DNA from: RGIG3009 sp964490085
GTDB lineage: Bacteria > Bacillota > Clostridia > Oscillospirales > Acutalibacteraceae
Direction of reading: 5' to 3'
DNA: 13,654 bases
Assembly: GCA_964490085.1 (NCBI GenBank)
Contig: CAZBAO010000039.1
Location: forward strand, 1 to 13,654
Below are positions 1 through 6,041 of the stretch, piece by piece; within the stretch, counting starts at the first letter, position 1; the number at the start of each line of letters is the position of its first letter. The position numbers were made by a program, and so were the translations under genes. Under the pieces are notes generated by a model that was not told where the DNA came from, did not search any database, and was given only the letters and a program-made list of their open reading frames with translations.

Positions 1-2
1 AT

Positions 3-464
3 TTCGGGTCGATGGTGATCGGCTTTGTTACAGCGGTCATATTGAGCCTCCCCATACAGATTTTTGTGGAAGTTGATTCAAATTTGCTGAATTTTGCACT
101 TATGCTGGCGGCTGTGGTGGTTTCGCTGTTTGTTTTGTTCTTCAAGGACGGATACCGCAACAAGCGGTTCAAGGCAAAAGAGCTGCTGCTCTCGCTGCTG
201 ATATTGTTTGGGTCGTTGCTGATCGTGACATATATCCTAAAGCCCGCAGTTTATGTGTCCGGTCCCACGAACTTCTTAGCTCGCTATGTTCTTTTGAAAG
301 TGAATCCGGGGTTGGTTGACGGGATGGCGATGCTGAAACGGTATATTATGGAGTTAATGGTGCTCGCATTCGTATTTGTTTATTCTCCGATCATACTGTT
401 GGCAGAATACCTTGGTGCGAAAAAACACAAAAAAGAATTTGCCGCGCCGACAAAGGGGCTCTGA
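3..464 (+). CDS. Unidentified polytopic membrane protein (5' end outside window)
   Basis: I do not recognise this protein. The reading frame is open to the window edge (codons for F-G-S precede the first ATG at 12) and no convincing ribosome binding site lies before that ATG, so the gene probably starts upstream. Counting from that ATG, 150 residues are visible with about four hydrophobic segments: roughly 3-18, 25-44, 58-77 and 111-134. The connecting loops are basic, and the tail is a short, lysine-rich and therefore probably cytoplasmic segment (KKHKKEF, then a few more residues). It ends at TGA 462-464, ahead of the parAB control region. No catalytic motif is visible. It might be the C-terminal half of a larger integral membrane protein or a small stand-alone one; location next to parAB says nothing firm about its job. 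Confidence 0.6.
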   Translation, partial: FGSMVIGFVTAVILSLPIQIFVEVDSNLLNFALMLAAVVVSLFVLFFKDGYRNKRFKAKELLLSLLILFGSLLIVTYILKPAVYVSGPTNFLARYVLLKVNPGLVDGMAMLKRYIMELMVLAFVFVYSPIILLAEYLGAKKHKKEFAAPTKGL

Positions 465-486
465 TTAAAAAGCAAGGCAAACCGAA

Positions 487-514
487 AAGCCGCTTGCTCA
501 CCGGCAAACGGCTT
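487..514. repeat. Inverted repeat, 6+4 bp stem
   Basis: AAGCCG (487-492) pairs with CGGCTT (509-514). After a one-base mismatch (C493/A508), TTGC (494-497) pairs with GCAA (504-507), leaving the loop TCACCG. It follows the upstream gene's stop by 22 bases but has no T-tract behind it, so it is not a standard intrinsic terminator. It is the first of several consecutive palindromes ahead of parA. Confidence 0.45.
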
Positions 515-524
515 GACCTATGTC

Positions 525-552
525 AACAAAAAGAACAAATGTTCTTTTTGTT
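525..552. repeat. Perfect 12-bp inverted repeat beside parS
   Basis: AACAAAAAGAAC (525-536) and GTTCTTTTTGTT (541-552) are exact reverse complements around AAAT. The right arm overlaps the first four bases (549-552) of the parS-like site. The arms are AT-rich with a U-rich right arm, so weak terminator activity is possible, but a protein-binding or purely structural role fits equally well. A smaller repeat, TTGAC-N4-GTCAA (513-526), sits directly in front. Confidence 0.5.
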
Positions 553-564
553 TCACGTGAAACG
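549..564. promoter_or_regulatory. parS: parS centromere-like site 1
   Basis: TGTTTCACGTGAAACG matches the Firmicutes parS consensus TGTTNCACGTGAAACA at 15 of 16 positions (one N), failing only at the last base. The inner 14 bases (550-563) are a perfect palindrome. In the Spo0J family, ParB loads onto such a site, binds CTP and slides to form the partition complex. Placement about 155 bases before parA, next to the gene for its presumed binding protein, supports the call. Confidence 0.88.
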
Positions 565-607
565 TGTCGGTTTTGCGGAATGAAAACGTAAAAGTGCATT
601 TAAGCAA

Positions 608-623
608 TGTTTCATGTGAAACG
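608..623. promoter_or_regulatory. parS: parS-like site 2 (one core mismatch)
   Basis: TGTTTCATGTGAAACG is the same 16-mer as site 1 except that the central CACGTG is CATGTG, which breaks the palindrome symmetry at one pair. It matches the consensus at 14 of 16. Centre-to-centre distance to site 1 is 59 bp. It may be a lower-affinity second nucleation site, or an operator for autoregulation of parAB. Confidence 0.7.
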
Positions 624-678
624 TTTTAAAATTTCACGCAAAAATCTGTAAATTTCTCTTTTATCTCGTGAAAAAGTG

Positions 679-687
679 TGATAGTAT
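679..687 (+). promoter_or_regulatory. Weak candidate promoter of parAB (extended -10)
   Basis: TG-A-TAGTAT gives an extended -10 element (TAGTAT matches TATAAT at four of six) about 30 bases before the parA start. No good -35 hexamer lies 16-18 bases upstream; the T-rich stretch at 657-664 would have to serve. A degenerate parS-like sequence (660-675) overlaps the would-be -35 region. Confidence 0.35.
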
Positions 688-717
688 AGGAGTACACCGA
701 AAGATGAGGTGAAAACT

Positions 718-1479
718 ATGGGTAAGATCGTGGCTGTCGTCAATCAGAAAGGCGGCGTTGGCAAAACGACCACGACGGTCAATTTAACGTCGGCGGTCGG
801 CGCGCTCGGCAAGCGGTGCTTGCTGGTGGACTTGGATCCGCAGGGGAATGCGACCAGCGGCGTCGGTATTGATAAACGGCAGGAAATGATCTCAACGTAT
901 GATTTGCTGATCGGACAAGCCGAGGCGGGGCCGGCGGTGTGCAAAACGCCGTACCAAAACGTTGACGTGCTGCCGTCGAGTATGCAGCTCGCGGGCGCAG
1001 AGATCGAAATGGTGGAGATCAGCCGCCGTGAAAATCGCCTGAAGGCGGTGTTGGCGGAGCTGCGCGAGCAGTACGATTACGTTTTTATTGATTGTCCGCC
1101 GTCGCTTGGCCTGCTGACGCTGAACGCGCTGTGCGCCGCGGACACACTGCTCGTGCCGATCCAGTGCGAATACTACGCGTTAGAGGGGCTGTCACAGTTG
1201 ATGGCAACGGTGCGGCAGGTGAAACGCTTGTACAATCCGATGTTAGACCTTGAGGGCGTGCTGCTGACGATGTATGACGGGCGGCTGAACCTCACACAGC
1301 AAGTGGTTGCTGAGGTCAAGCGGTTTTTCCCGCGCAAGGTGTTTGCGACACCGATCCCGCGCAGCGTGCGGCTGTCGGAGGCGCCGAGCTTCGGAAAACC
1401 GATCAATTATTATGATAAAAATTCCAAAGGCGCGAAGGCGTACGATGCGCTGGCGCAGGAATTTATTATGAAACGGTAG
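718..1479 (+). CDS. parA: Chromosome-partitioning ATPase ParA (Soj)
   Basis: This is a cytoplasmic, nucleoid-binding ATPase that works with ParB and parS to segregate chromosome origins; in Bacillus, Soj also acts on DnaA. It has 253 residues, the usual Soj length. The deviant Walker A is KGGVGKTT (11-18) with signature lysine K11, Walker A' is VDLDPQGNATSG (37-48), and Walker B is FIDCPP with D125. Arginines in TMYDGRLN (R189) and PRSVRLSEAP (R218) fall at the positions known for DNA binding in B. subtilis Soj. That match supports the ATG at 718; so does GAGGTG (706-711), six bases before it. An in-frame GTG at 709 overlaps this ribosome binding site and is less likely. parB follows 11 bases after the stop, so the two are co-transcribed. 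Confidence 0.96.
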   Translation: MGKIVAVVNQKGGVGKTTTTVNLTSAVGALGKRCLLVDLDPQGNATSGVGIDKRQEMISTYDLLIGQAEAGPAVCKTPYQNVDVLPSSMQLAGAEIEMVEISRRENRLKAVLAELREQYDYVFIDCPPSLGLLTLNALCAADTLLVPIQCEYYALEGLSQLMATVRQVKRLYNPMLDLEGVLLTMYDGRLNLTQQVVAEVKRFFPRKVFATPIPRSVRLSEAPSFGKPINYYDKNSKGAKAYDALAQEFIMKR

Positions 1480-1490
1480 GAGGGGGAACC

Positions 1491-2342
1491 ATGGCGAGTA
1501 AGATCGGAGGGCTCGGAAAGGGCCTGGACGCGCTGTTTGCCGAAAATGCGGTAGAGGAGCAGGGGAAGACCGTTGCGATCCGCATTTCGGAGATCGAGCC
1601 GAACCGCGCACAGCCGCGCAAGCAGTTTGACGAGGCGGCGCTCGGCGATCTGGCGGCGTCCATCTCACAGCACGGTGTGCTGCAGCCGTTGTTGGTACGC
1701 CCACTGCCGAGCGGACGGTATTCGTTGGTTGCGGGCGAGCGCCGTTGGCGCGCCGCGCGTATGGCGGGCTTGACGGAGGTGCCGGTGGTTATTCGGGAAA
1801 TGACCGACCAAGAGGCCGCAGAGCTCGCGCTGATCGAAAACCTCCAGCGCGAGGACTTAAATCCGATGGAAGAAGCGATCGGCTATCGCACGCTGATGGA
1901 TTCTTACGGTATGACGCAGGAGGAGGCGGCACAGGCGGTCAACAAATCGCGGCCGGCGGTTGCCAATGCGCTCCGATTGCTCAATTTGCCGGACGAGCTG
2001 GCGGCCATGGTGCATAGCGGCACGCTGTCTGCGGGTCACGCCAGAACGTTGCTCAGCTTTGAGAGCAAGGAGGAGCAACTGGCGGCTGCCAAAGCTACCG
2101 TTGAGCAGGATCTGTCGGTACGGGCGCTCGAAAAAATGGCAAAAGCCGCCCGCAAACCGCGCAGTGAGCGTGTTGCCGAACGGCGCGACAGCTTCTACAA
2201 CGAGGTGGAAATGATCCTGTCCGAAAAAATGGGAAGAAAGGTGCGCGTACAGCCGAAGGGCGAGGGCGGAACCTTACAGTTGGAGTTTTACGGGAAAGAC
2301 GATCTGACGGAGCTCGCCAATCGTTTGGTACCGCAGGAATAA
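1491..2342 (+). CDS. parB: ParB/Spo0J, CTP-dependent parS-binding clamp
   Basis: This 283-residue protein loads on parS, closes as a CTP-dependent sliding clamp and stimulates ParA. The N-terminal GLGKGLDALF (7-16) is the basic ParA-activating motif. The CTP-binding ParB/Sulfiredoxin-like domain runs from about 27 to 125, with GERRWRA at 82-88 and ENLQRED at 116-122. A helix-turn-helix region near 140-165 (start MTQEEAAQAV, recognition side NKSRPAVANA) reads parS. The C-terminal 50 residues (about 233-283) form the usual dimerisation domain after a basic linker. The ribosome binding site AGGAGGGGG (1478-1486) touches the parA stop, so translation is probably coupled. Its presumed sites lie upstream of parA. 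Length and domain order are normal. Confidence 0.96.
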   Translation: MASKIGGLGKGLDALFAENAVEEQGKTVAIRISEIEPNRAQPRKQFDEAALGDLAASISQHGVLQPLLVRPLPSGRYSLVAGERRWRAARMAGLTEVPVVIREMTDQEAAELALIENLQREDLNPMEEAIGYRTLMDSYGMTQEEAAQAVNKSRPAVANALRLLNLPDELAAMVHSGTLSAGHARTLLSFESKEEQLAAAKATVEQDLSVRALEKMAKAARKPRSERVAERRDSFYNEVEMILSEKMGRKVRVQPKGEGGTLQLEFYGKDDLTELANRLVPQE

Positions 2343-2360
2343 GAAAGAGGGAAAAACAGC

Positions 2361-3647
2361 ATGATCGACATTAAATTAGTACGCAGCAATCCGGATTACG
2401 TAAAAGCGGCGGTCCGCAAACGGGAAATGGATCTGGATGCCGTGATTGACGAGATCCTCAAGATCGACGCCGAGCGCCGTGAGCTGTCCGGCAAGACCGA
2501 CGCGCTCAAGGCGCAGCAGAATGCGGCGTCCAAGAAGATTCCGCAGATCAAGAAGGAGGGCGGCGACGTTTCGGCGATCATGGCCGAAATGAAGGAGCTG
2601 TCTGCACAGGTCAAGGAAGCGGACGTGAAGATCGGTGAGCTGGAGGCTAAGCAAAAAGAGCTGATCTACGCAATCCCGAACCTGCCGGACGAGGATCTCG
2701 CCGCCGGCGGCAAGGAAAACAACGCCGTTGTGCACACCTACAAAGAAAAACCGCAGTTCTCGTTCCCGATCAAGAACCATGTGGAGCTGTGCGAGGATCT
2801 GGGGCTGATCGACTACGAGCGCGGCGCGAAGCTCGCGGGCAACGGTTCGTGGGTATATCGCGGCTGGGGCGCGCGGTTGGAATGGGCGCTGCTCAACTAC
2901 TTTATCGACGAGCATATCAAGGACGGCTACGAGTTCATTCTGCCGCCGCATATGCTGGGCTATGATTGCGGCTACGTGGCCGGTCAGTTCCCGAAATTCA
3001 CCGAAGAGGTGTATTGGATCCAAAATCCGACCAGTTCTGACAAAAAATTTATGCTGCCGACGGCGGAAACCGCGCTTGTCAACCTGCATCGTGACGAGAT
3101 TTTGACAAAAGCCGAGCTTCCGCGCAAATATATTGCGTACACGCCCTGCTATCGCCGTGAGGCGGGCAGCTACCGTTCCGAGGAGCGCGGTATGATCCGC
3201 GGCCACCAGTTCAACAAGGTGGAAATGGTGCAATACACCACCGCCGAAGGCTCTGATGCGGCGTTTGAGGAGCTCGTCGGCAAGGCAGAGCGCCTGGTAC
3301 AGGGCTTAGAACTGCATTATCAGTTGAGCAAACTCGCCGCCGGTGACTGCTCGTTCGGAATGGCGCGCACCTCGGATATTGAGGTGTGGATCCCCAGTAT
3401 GGAGATCTACAAGGAGGTCAGCTCCGCGTCCAACGCGCGCGACTATCAGGCGCGTCGCGGCAATGTGAAATACCGCGACGACGACGGAAAACTGAAGCTG
3501 GCACACACGCTCAACGCGTCGGGTCTGGCGACGAGCCGCGTGATCCCTGCGATCGTTGAGCAGTATCAGAACGAGGACGGCTCTGTCACCGTTCCGGAGG
3601 TGTTGCGCAAATATATGGGAATCGACGTGATCCGCAAGGATTCCTGA
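2361..3647 (+). CDS. serS: Seryl-tRNA synthetase
   Basis: This cytoplasmic class II aminoacyl-tRNA synthetase charges tRNA-Ser, and tRNA-Sec where present, with serine. It has 428 residues, the normal length. The N-terminal long coiled-coil arm that grips the tRNA long variable arm spans roughly residues 25-105. The serine/ATP pocket carries PTAETALVNLH (TAE at 234-236). Motif 2 is CYRREAGSYRSEERGMIR (263-280). Motif 3 is LNASGLATSRVIPAIVEQ (384-401), followed by VPEVLRKYMG. Compared with the common bacterial form, motif 2 reads RRE rather than RSE and motif 3 reads NASG rather than NGSG. It starts 18 bases after parB with AGAGGG (2346-2351) before ATG; no T-box can fit in that gap, so expression probably follows parAB. 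Confidence 0.96.
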   Translation: MIDIKLVRSNPDYVKAAVRKREMDLDAVIDEILKIDAERRELSGKTDALKAQQNAASKKIPQIKKEGGDVSAIMAEMKELSAQVKEADVKIGELEAKQKELIYAIPNLPDEDLAAGGKENNAVVHTYKEKPQFSFPIKNHVELCEDLGLIDYERGAKLAGNGSWVYRGWGARLEWALLNYFIDEHIKDGYEFILPPHMLGYDCGYVAGQFPKFTEEVYWIQNPTSSDKKFMLPTAETALVNLHRDEILTKAELPRKYIAYTPCYRREAGSYRSEERGMIRGHQFNKVEMVQYTTAEGSDAAFEELVGKAERLVQGLELHYQLSKLAAGDCSFGMARTSDIEVWIPSMEIYKEVSSASNARDYQARRGNVKYRDDDGKLKLAHTLNASGLATSRVIPAIVEQYQNEDGSVTVPEVLRKYMGIDVIRKDS

Positions 3648-3648
3648 C

Positions 3649-3725
3649 GGTTTCCGATAAAACACGGTCAGTTCGAAACCATCCTGACCCTATACGATGC
3701 GGTATAGAAATCAAAACTACGGGAG
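3649..3725 (+). promoter_or_regulatory. Structured queT leader, candidate preQ1 riboswitch
   Basis: The 86-base serS-queT gap can fold as an H-type pseudoknot: GGTTTC (3649-3654) with GAAACC (3675-3680), interleaved with GGTCAG (3666-3671) and CTGACC (3684-3689). A hairpin CTATAC/GTATAG (3690-3695/3702-3707), an A-rich stretch and the ribosome binding site GGGAG (3721-3725) follow directly. queT genes are often controlled by preQ1 riboswitches; class III, a pseudoknot, is known mainly from Ruminococcaceae. TTCCG (3652-3656) or TCCTG (3682-3686) could pair with CGGGA at the ribosome binding site when the pseudoknot is open, suggesting translational control. The folding is seen by eye; the riboswitch identity is inference and the class was not matched to a consensus. 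Confidence 0.45.
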
Positions 3726-3733
3726 CGAAGATT

Positions 3734-4231
3734 ATGCAAAAGAGAATACACTATCTGACCCGATCGGGTCTTATTGCGGCGGTATACGTCGTGCTGACGC
3801 TCGTTATCCAGCCGATCGGCTACGGCACGGTACAGTTTCGCGTGTCGGAGCTGCTCACGGTATTGCCGGTCTACATGCCGGAGGCGATACCGGGACTGGC
3901 GGTGGGCTGTTTTGTATCTAATCTGATCGGCTTGTCCACCGGTGCGAATCCCGCGGGTGGCTGGGATCTGCTGGTCGGTACGGCGGCAACGGCCGTAGCG
4001 GCCGTGCTGACCTACCTGTTGCGGGGTATCCGCTTCAAAAACCTGCCGATCTTGGCGACGCTGCCGCCGGTGATCGTCAATGCGATCGTGATCGGTGCGG
4101 AATTGGCACTGGTGTACGGCGGTGTGCCGTGGTATGTGCATATGCTCGGTGTGGCGATGGGGCAGTTTGTCGCCTGTTCCGTATGCGGAACCTTGTTAGC
4201 GGCAGCGCTGAACCGCGTAAAACGGCTATAA
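3734..4231 (+). CDS. queT: QueT-family transporter, queuosine-precursor uptake (ECF S component)
   Basis: This small integral membrane protein of 165 residues belongs to the QueT family (COG4708), substrate-binding S components of ECF-type transporters thought to import queuosine precursors such as preQ1. Five to six hydrophobic segments fill the chain. Family-like stretches are AAVYVVLTLVIQPI (15-28), the conserved QFRVSELLTVLP (34-45), AIPGLAVGCFVSNLIG (51-66), WDLLVGTAATAVAA (77-90) and PPVIVNAIVIGAEL (111-124). It lacks its own ATPase and would need the shared ECF module encoded elsewhere. GGGAG (3721-3725) sits eight bases before the ATG. It lies 86 bases after serS with no terminator between, and the gap holds the structured leader described separately. 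Confidence 0.87.
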   Translation: MQKRIHYLTRSGLIAAVYVVLTLVIQPIGYGTVQFRVSELLTVLPVYMPEAIPGLAVGCFVSNLIGLSTGANPAGGWDLLVGTAATAVAAVLTYLLRGIRFKNLPILATLPPVIVNAIVIGAELALVYGGVPWYVHMLGVAMGQFVACSVCGTLLAAALNRVKRL

Positions 4232-4237
4232 AACAAA

Positions 4238-4270
4238 AAACGGACAACTCCTTTTCGGAGTTGTCCGTTT
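4238..4270. terminator. Bidirectional terminator, queT / DUF1624 gene
   Basis: CGGACAACTCC (4241-4251) pairs perfectly with GGAGTTGTCCG (4257-4267) around TTTTC, and AAA/TTT extend the stem. An A-tract lies on the left, giving the U-tract for the minus-strand transcript, while the right side has only TTT. It sits between convergent genes and overlaps the stop codon of the minus-strand gene. Confidence 0.9.
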
Positions 4271-5036
4271 AGAATAGCATATCGATTAAAAAGCAGATAC
4301 CGTAAATGACGGGTTGGTGTAGGGCGTATACCCACAAGGTGTGCCTGCCGACCGTGGCAAGAAACGGCACGCGGGAGCGATACAGCGTTTTGGGGAATTT
4401 CCCCTTTTTTGCCCATACGCCGATGTACGTGCCCATCAAAAAGCAGAAAAACCACGGGATCAGCGGGAAATAATCCGACGCGTCATATACCGGACACAGC
4501 CCGAACGGATACAGCCACGGCGTGTTTGGCAGTGCAAAAGGAATTTGCCATTCGAACACACCGGCGATCCCGAAATAACCGCCGCTGTCAAACGGCACGT
4601 GCCAGCACAGAAGCAGCAGAACGGCATTTATAATGACGCCGAGCCAAGTCGGGATCAGTTGCAGGGTGGGGCGGAGCAAGGTATACAGCAGAATACACGC
4701 TGCCAGACAGTGCAGGACGCCAAACCACACATAGGAGCTGCGGTCCAAGATCCCCCAAAACACGGCACACCACATCACAAGGGATATCAGCACCGCAGTG
4801 CCCGCGAGAAAGAGCCCGCGCTTTAGGTTGCTGTGTGACAGATGGCAGGAGATGCCGCAGATCACGACGAACAAACCGGCAAAGAACGGTTGTATCGGCT
4901 CGAAAAAATTGAAAAGTGTGCGCGCGAATGCAACATCGAACAAATAGCCGATGACATAAAACGCGTGGTAGAATACCATCAGCACAATACATAACCCGCG
5001 CAGCTCGTCCAAAAAGCGAATGCGACCTCGCGCCAT
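4269..5036 (-). CDS. DUF1624 (HGSNAT-like catalytic domain) membrane protein
   Basis: This polytopic membrane protein of 255 residues resembles the DUF1624 family, related to the catalytic part of heparan-alpha-glucosaminide N-acetyltransferase. The typical start RIRFLDELRGLCI (6-18) leads into a helix containing FYHAFY, with H24 a candidate functional histidine. FGVLHCLA (105-112), YFPLIPWFFCFLMGTYIG (189-206) and GRHTLWVYALHQP (230-242) are the other conserved blocks. About seven hydrophobic segments are visible. No acetyl acceptor can be named for the bacterial members; membrane acyl transfer onto a glycan is a guess from the family. AGGAGGT (5050-5044) lies seven bases before ATG 5036. 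An in-frame GTG at 5045 overlaps that ribosome binding site and is rejected. It is a single-gene unit with its own promoter. Confidence 0.85.
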   Translation of the reverse strand: MARGRIRFLDELRGLCIVLMVFYHAFYVIGYLFDVAFARTLFNFFEPIQPFFAGLFVVICGISCHLSHSNLKRGLFLAGTAVLISLVMWCAVFWGILDRSSYVWFGVLHCLAACILLYTLLRPTLQLIPTWLGVIINAVLLLLCWHVPFDSGGYFGIAGVFEWQIPFALPNTPWLYPFGLCPVYDASDYFPLIPWFFCFLMGTYIGVWAKKGKFPKTLYRSRVPFLATVGRHTLWVYALHQPVIYGICFLIDMLF

Positions 5037-5066
5037 CGCACACACCTCCTTACCTTACTACAAGTT

Positions 5067-5095
5067 ATTGTAACACGGTGCCTGTAAAAAGGCAA
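5067..5095 (-). promoter_or_regulatory. Sigma-A-type promoter of the DUF1624 gene
   Basis: On the minus strand TTGCCT (5095-5090) and TACAAT (5072-5067) are separated by exactly 17 bases, matching the sigma-A consensus at 4/6 and 5/6. The -10 ends 30 bases before the ATG at 5036. Confidence 0.72.
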
Positions 5096-5110
5096 GTTGT
5101 TTACGAATTG

Positions 5111-5116
5111 TATAAT
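5111..5116 (+). promoter_or_regulatory. -10 element of the DUF554 gene promoter
   Basis: TATAAT is a perfect -10 hexamer, 31 bases before the DUF554 start. No clear -35 lies 16-18 bases upstream; that stretch is occupied by the -35 of the divergent promoter, so the two promoters probably compete or share a regulator. Confidence 0.55.
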
Positions 5117-5147
5117 ATCAAGCGAATATACGGAGAGGATTCTGAAA

Positions 5148-5852
5148 ATGTCAGCATTATGGGGAACACTGGTAAACGTGGCGGCGATCATCGTCGGTTC
5201 ATTGGCGGGTTTGCTGCTCAAAAAAGGATTGCCGGAGCGCGTTTCCGGTATGCTGAATATTGCCGTTGGGCTGTGTGTAGCGTATATCGGCATTGGCGGC
5301 TGCCTGTCCGGTGAAAATATGCTGGTGGCGGTGCTATCGATGGTGATCGGTGCCGTGATCGGTGAGCTGTTGGATCTGGACGGCAAGCTGAACCGCTTGG
5401 GACAGGCGGTTCAAAACCGTTTCAACAAGGACAAGGACGGCGGATCGACGATCGCGCAATCGTTTGTGAGCGCGAGTTTGTTGTTCTGTGTCGGCGCGAT
5501 GGCGATCGTTGGCTCACTGCAGAGCGGCATCAGCGGAGATCATAACACCCTATACGTCAAATCCATTCTGGACGGCATTTCGTCCATTGTCTTTGCCACC
5601 ACGCTGGGCGGCGGTGTACTGCTTTCGGTGATCCCGCTGTTTTTGTATCAGGGGGCGATCGCCCTGTTGGCACAATTCATTGCGCCGTACCTGAGTGATG
5701 CGGTGATAGCGGAAATGACCTGTGTCGGCTCGCTGCTCATTTTAGCATTGGCGTTTAATCTGCTGAAAATCACCAAGATTAAAGTGGCAAATTTACTGCC
5801 GGCGGTGATTTTGCCCATCGCCCTGTGCCCGTTGTATGAATTGATCTTTTGA
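5148..5852 (+). CDS. DUF554 family membrane protein (YqgA/YdfK-like)
   Basis: This integral membrane protein of 234 residues belongs to the DUF554 family; its biochemical role is unknown. It opens with the family-like SALWGTLVNVAAIIVGSLAG and carries VIGAVIGELLDLDGKL (66-81), LLFCVGAMAIVGSLQSG (111-127) and LDGISSIVFATTLGGGVL (141-158). IKVANLLPAVILPI (211-224) lies in the last segment. Roughly six to seven membrane helices are visible, with a polar loop near 82-102. The start is ATG 5148, backed by GGAGAGG (5132-5138) nine bases upstream. Longer versions starting near 5097 would run through the promoter -10 at 5111. It is a single gene, divergent from the DUF1624 gene, and ends before the large palindromic terminator. 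Confidence 0.88.
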   Translation: MSALWGTLVNVAAIIVGSLAGLLLKKGLPERVSGMLNIAVGLCVAYIGIGGCLSGENMLVAVLSMVIGAVIGELLDLDGKLNRLGQAVQNRFNKDKDGGSTIAQSFVSASLLFCVGAMAIVGSLQSGISGDHNTLYVKSILDGISSIVFATTLGGGVLLSVIPLFLYQGAIALLAQFIAPYLSDAVIAEMTCVGSLLILALAFNLLKITKIKVANLLPAVILPIALCPLYELIF

Positions 5853-5884
5853 TGGGTAGATCCTTCAAACTGCTTTCCGGAATA

Positions 5885-5951
5885 AAAAAGACCCTCTCGC
5901 AAAGATGCAATGACCGTTACGGTCGTCGTACCTTCGCGAGAGGGTGTTTTC
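5885..5951. terminator. Long palindromic bidirectional terminator
   Basis: ACCCTCTCGC (5891-5900) pairs with GCGAGAGGGT (5936-5945), and pairing continues inward (AAG/CTT, then TG-C/G-TA, ending in GACCG-TTA-CGGTC) to a three-base loop at 5917-5919. The only defects in the 26 paired positions are three A/C mismatches and two G/T pairs. GTTTTCTTT follows on the right, and an A-tract on the left gives TTTTTT on the other strand. It separates the convergent DUF554 and beta-helix genes. The stem is much longer than the other terminators here, so it may belong to a dispersed palindromic repeat. Confidence 0.82.
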
Positions 5952-5989
5952 TTTATCGAATCCATCAAGCAAGGAACGCGTCAGACGAA

Positions 5990-6041
5990 CCGGAGCAATT
6001 AAATCCGAACCTGATTTTGAGGGGTGAATTTTATGCTCCGG
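5990..6041. repeat. 8-bp inverted repeat flanking 36 bases
   Basis: CCGGAGCA (5990-5997) and TGCTCCGG (6034-6041) are exact reverse complements, the right arm ending one base before the stop codon of the minus-strand gene. The interior pairs poorly and no T-tract follows on either side, so I do not call it a terminator. It could be structure at the transcript 3' end ahead of the larger palindrome. Confidence 0.35.

Noticed and set aside
487..514. Hairpin after the first gene considered as its terminator.
   Set aside because: There is no T-tract and the stem has an internal mismatch, so it was listed only as an inverted repeat.
2343..2360. Search for a T-box ahead of serS.
   Set aside because: The gap is only 18 bases and holds just the ribosome binding site.
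2376..3233. Long open frame opposite to serS, on the minus strand.
   Set aside because: It lies wholly within serS, has no family-like motif and no ribosome binding site; antisense frames of this length are usual in GC-rich genes.
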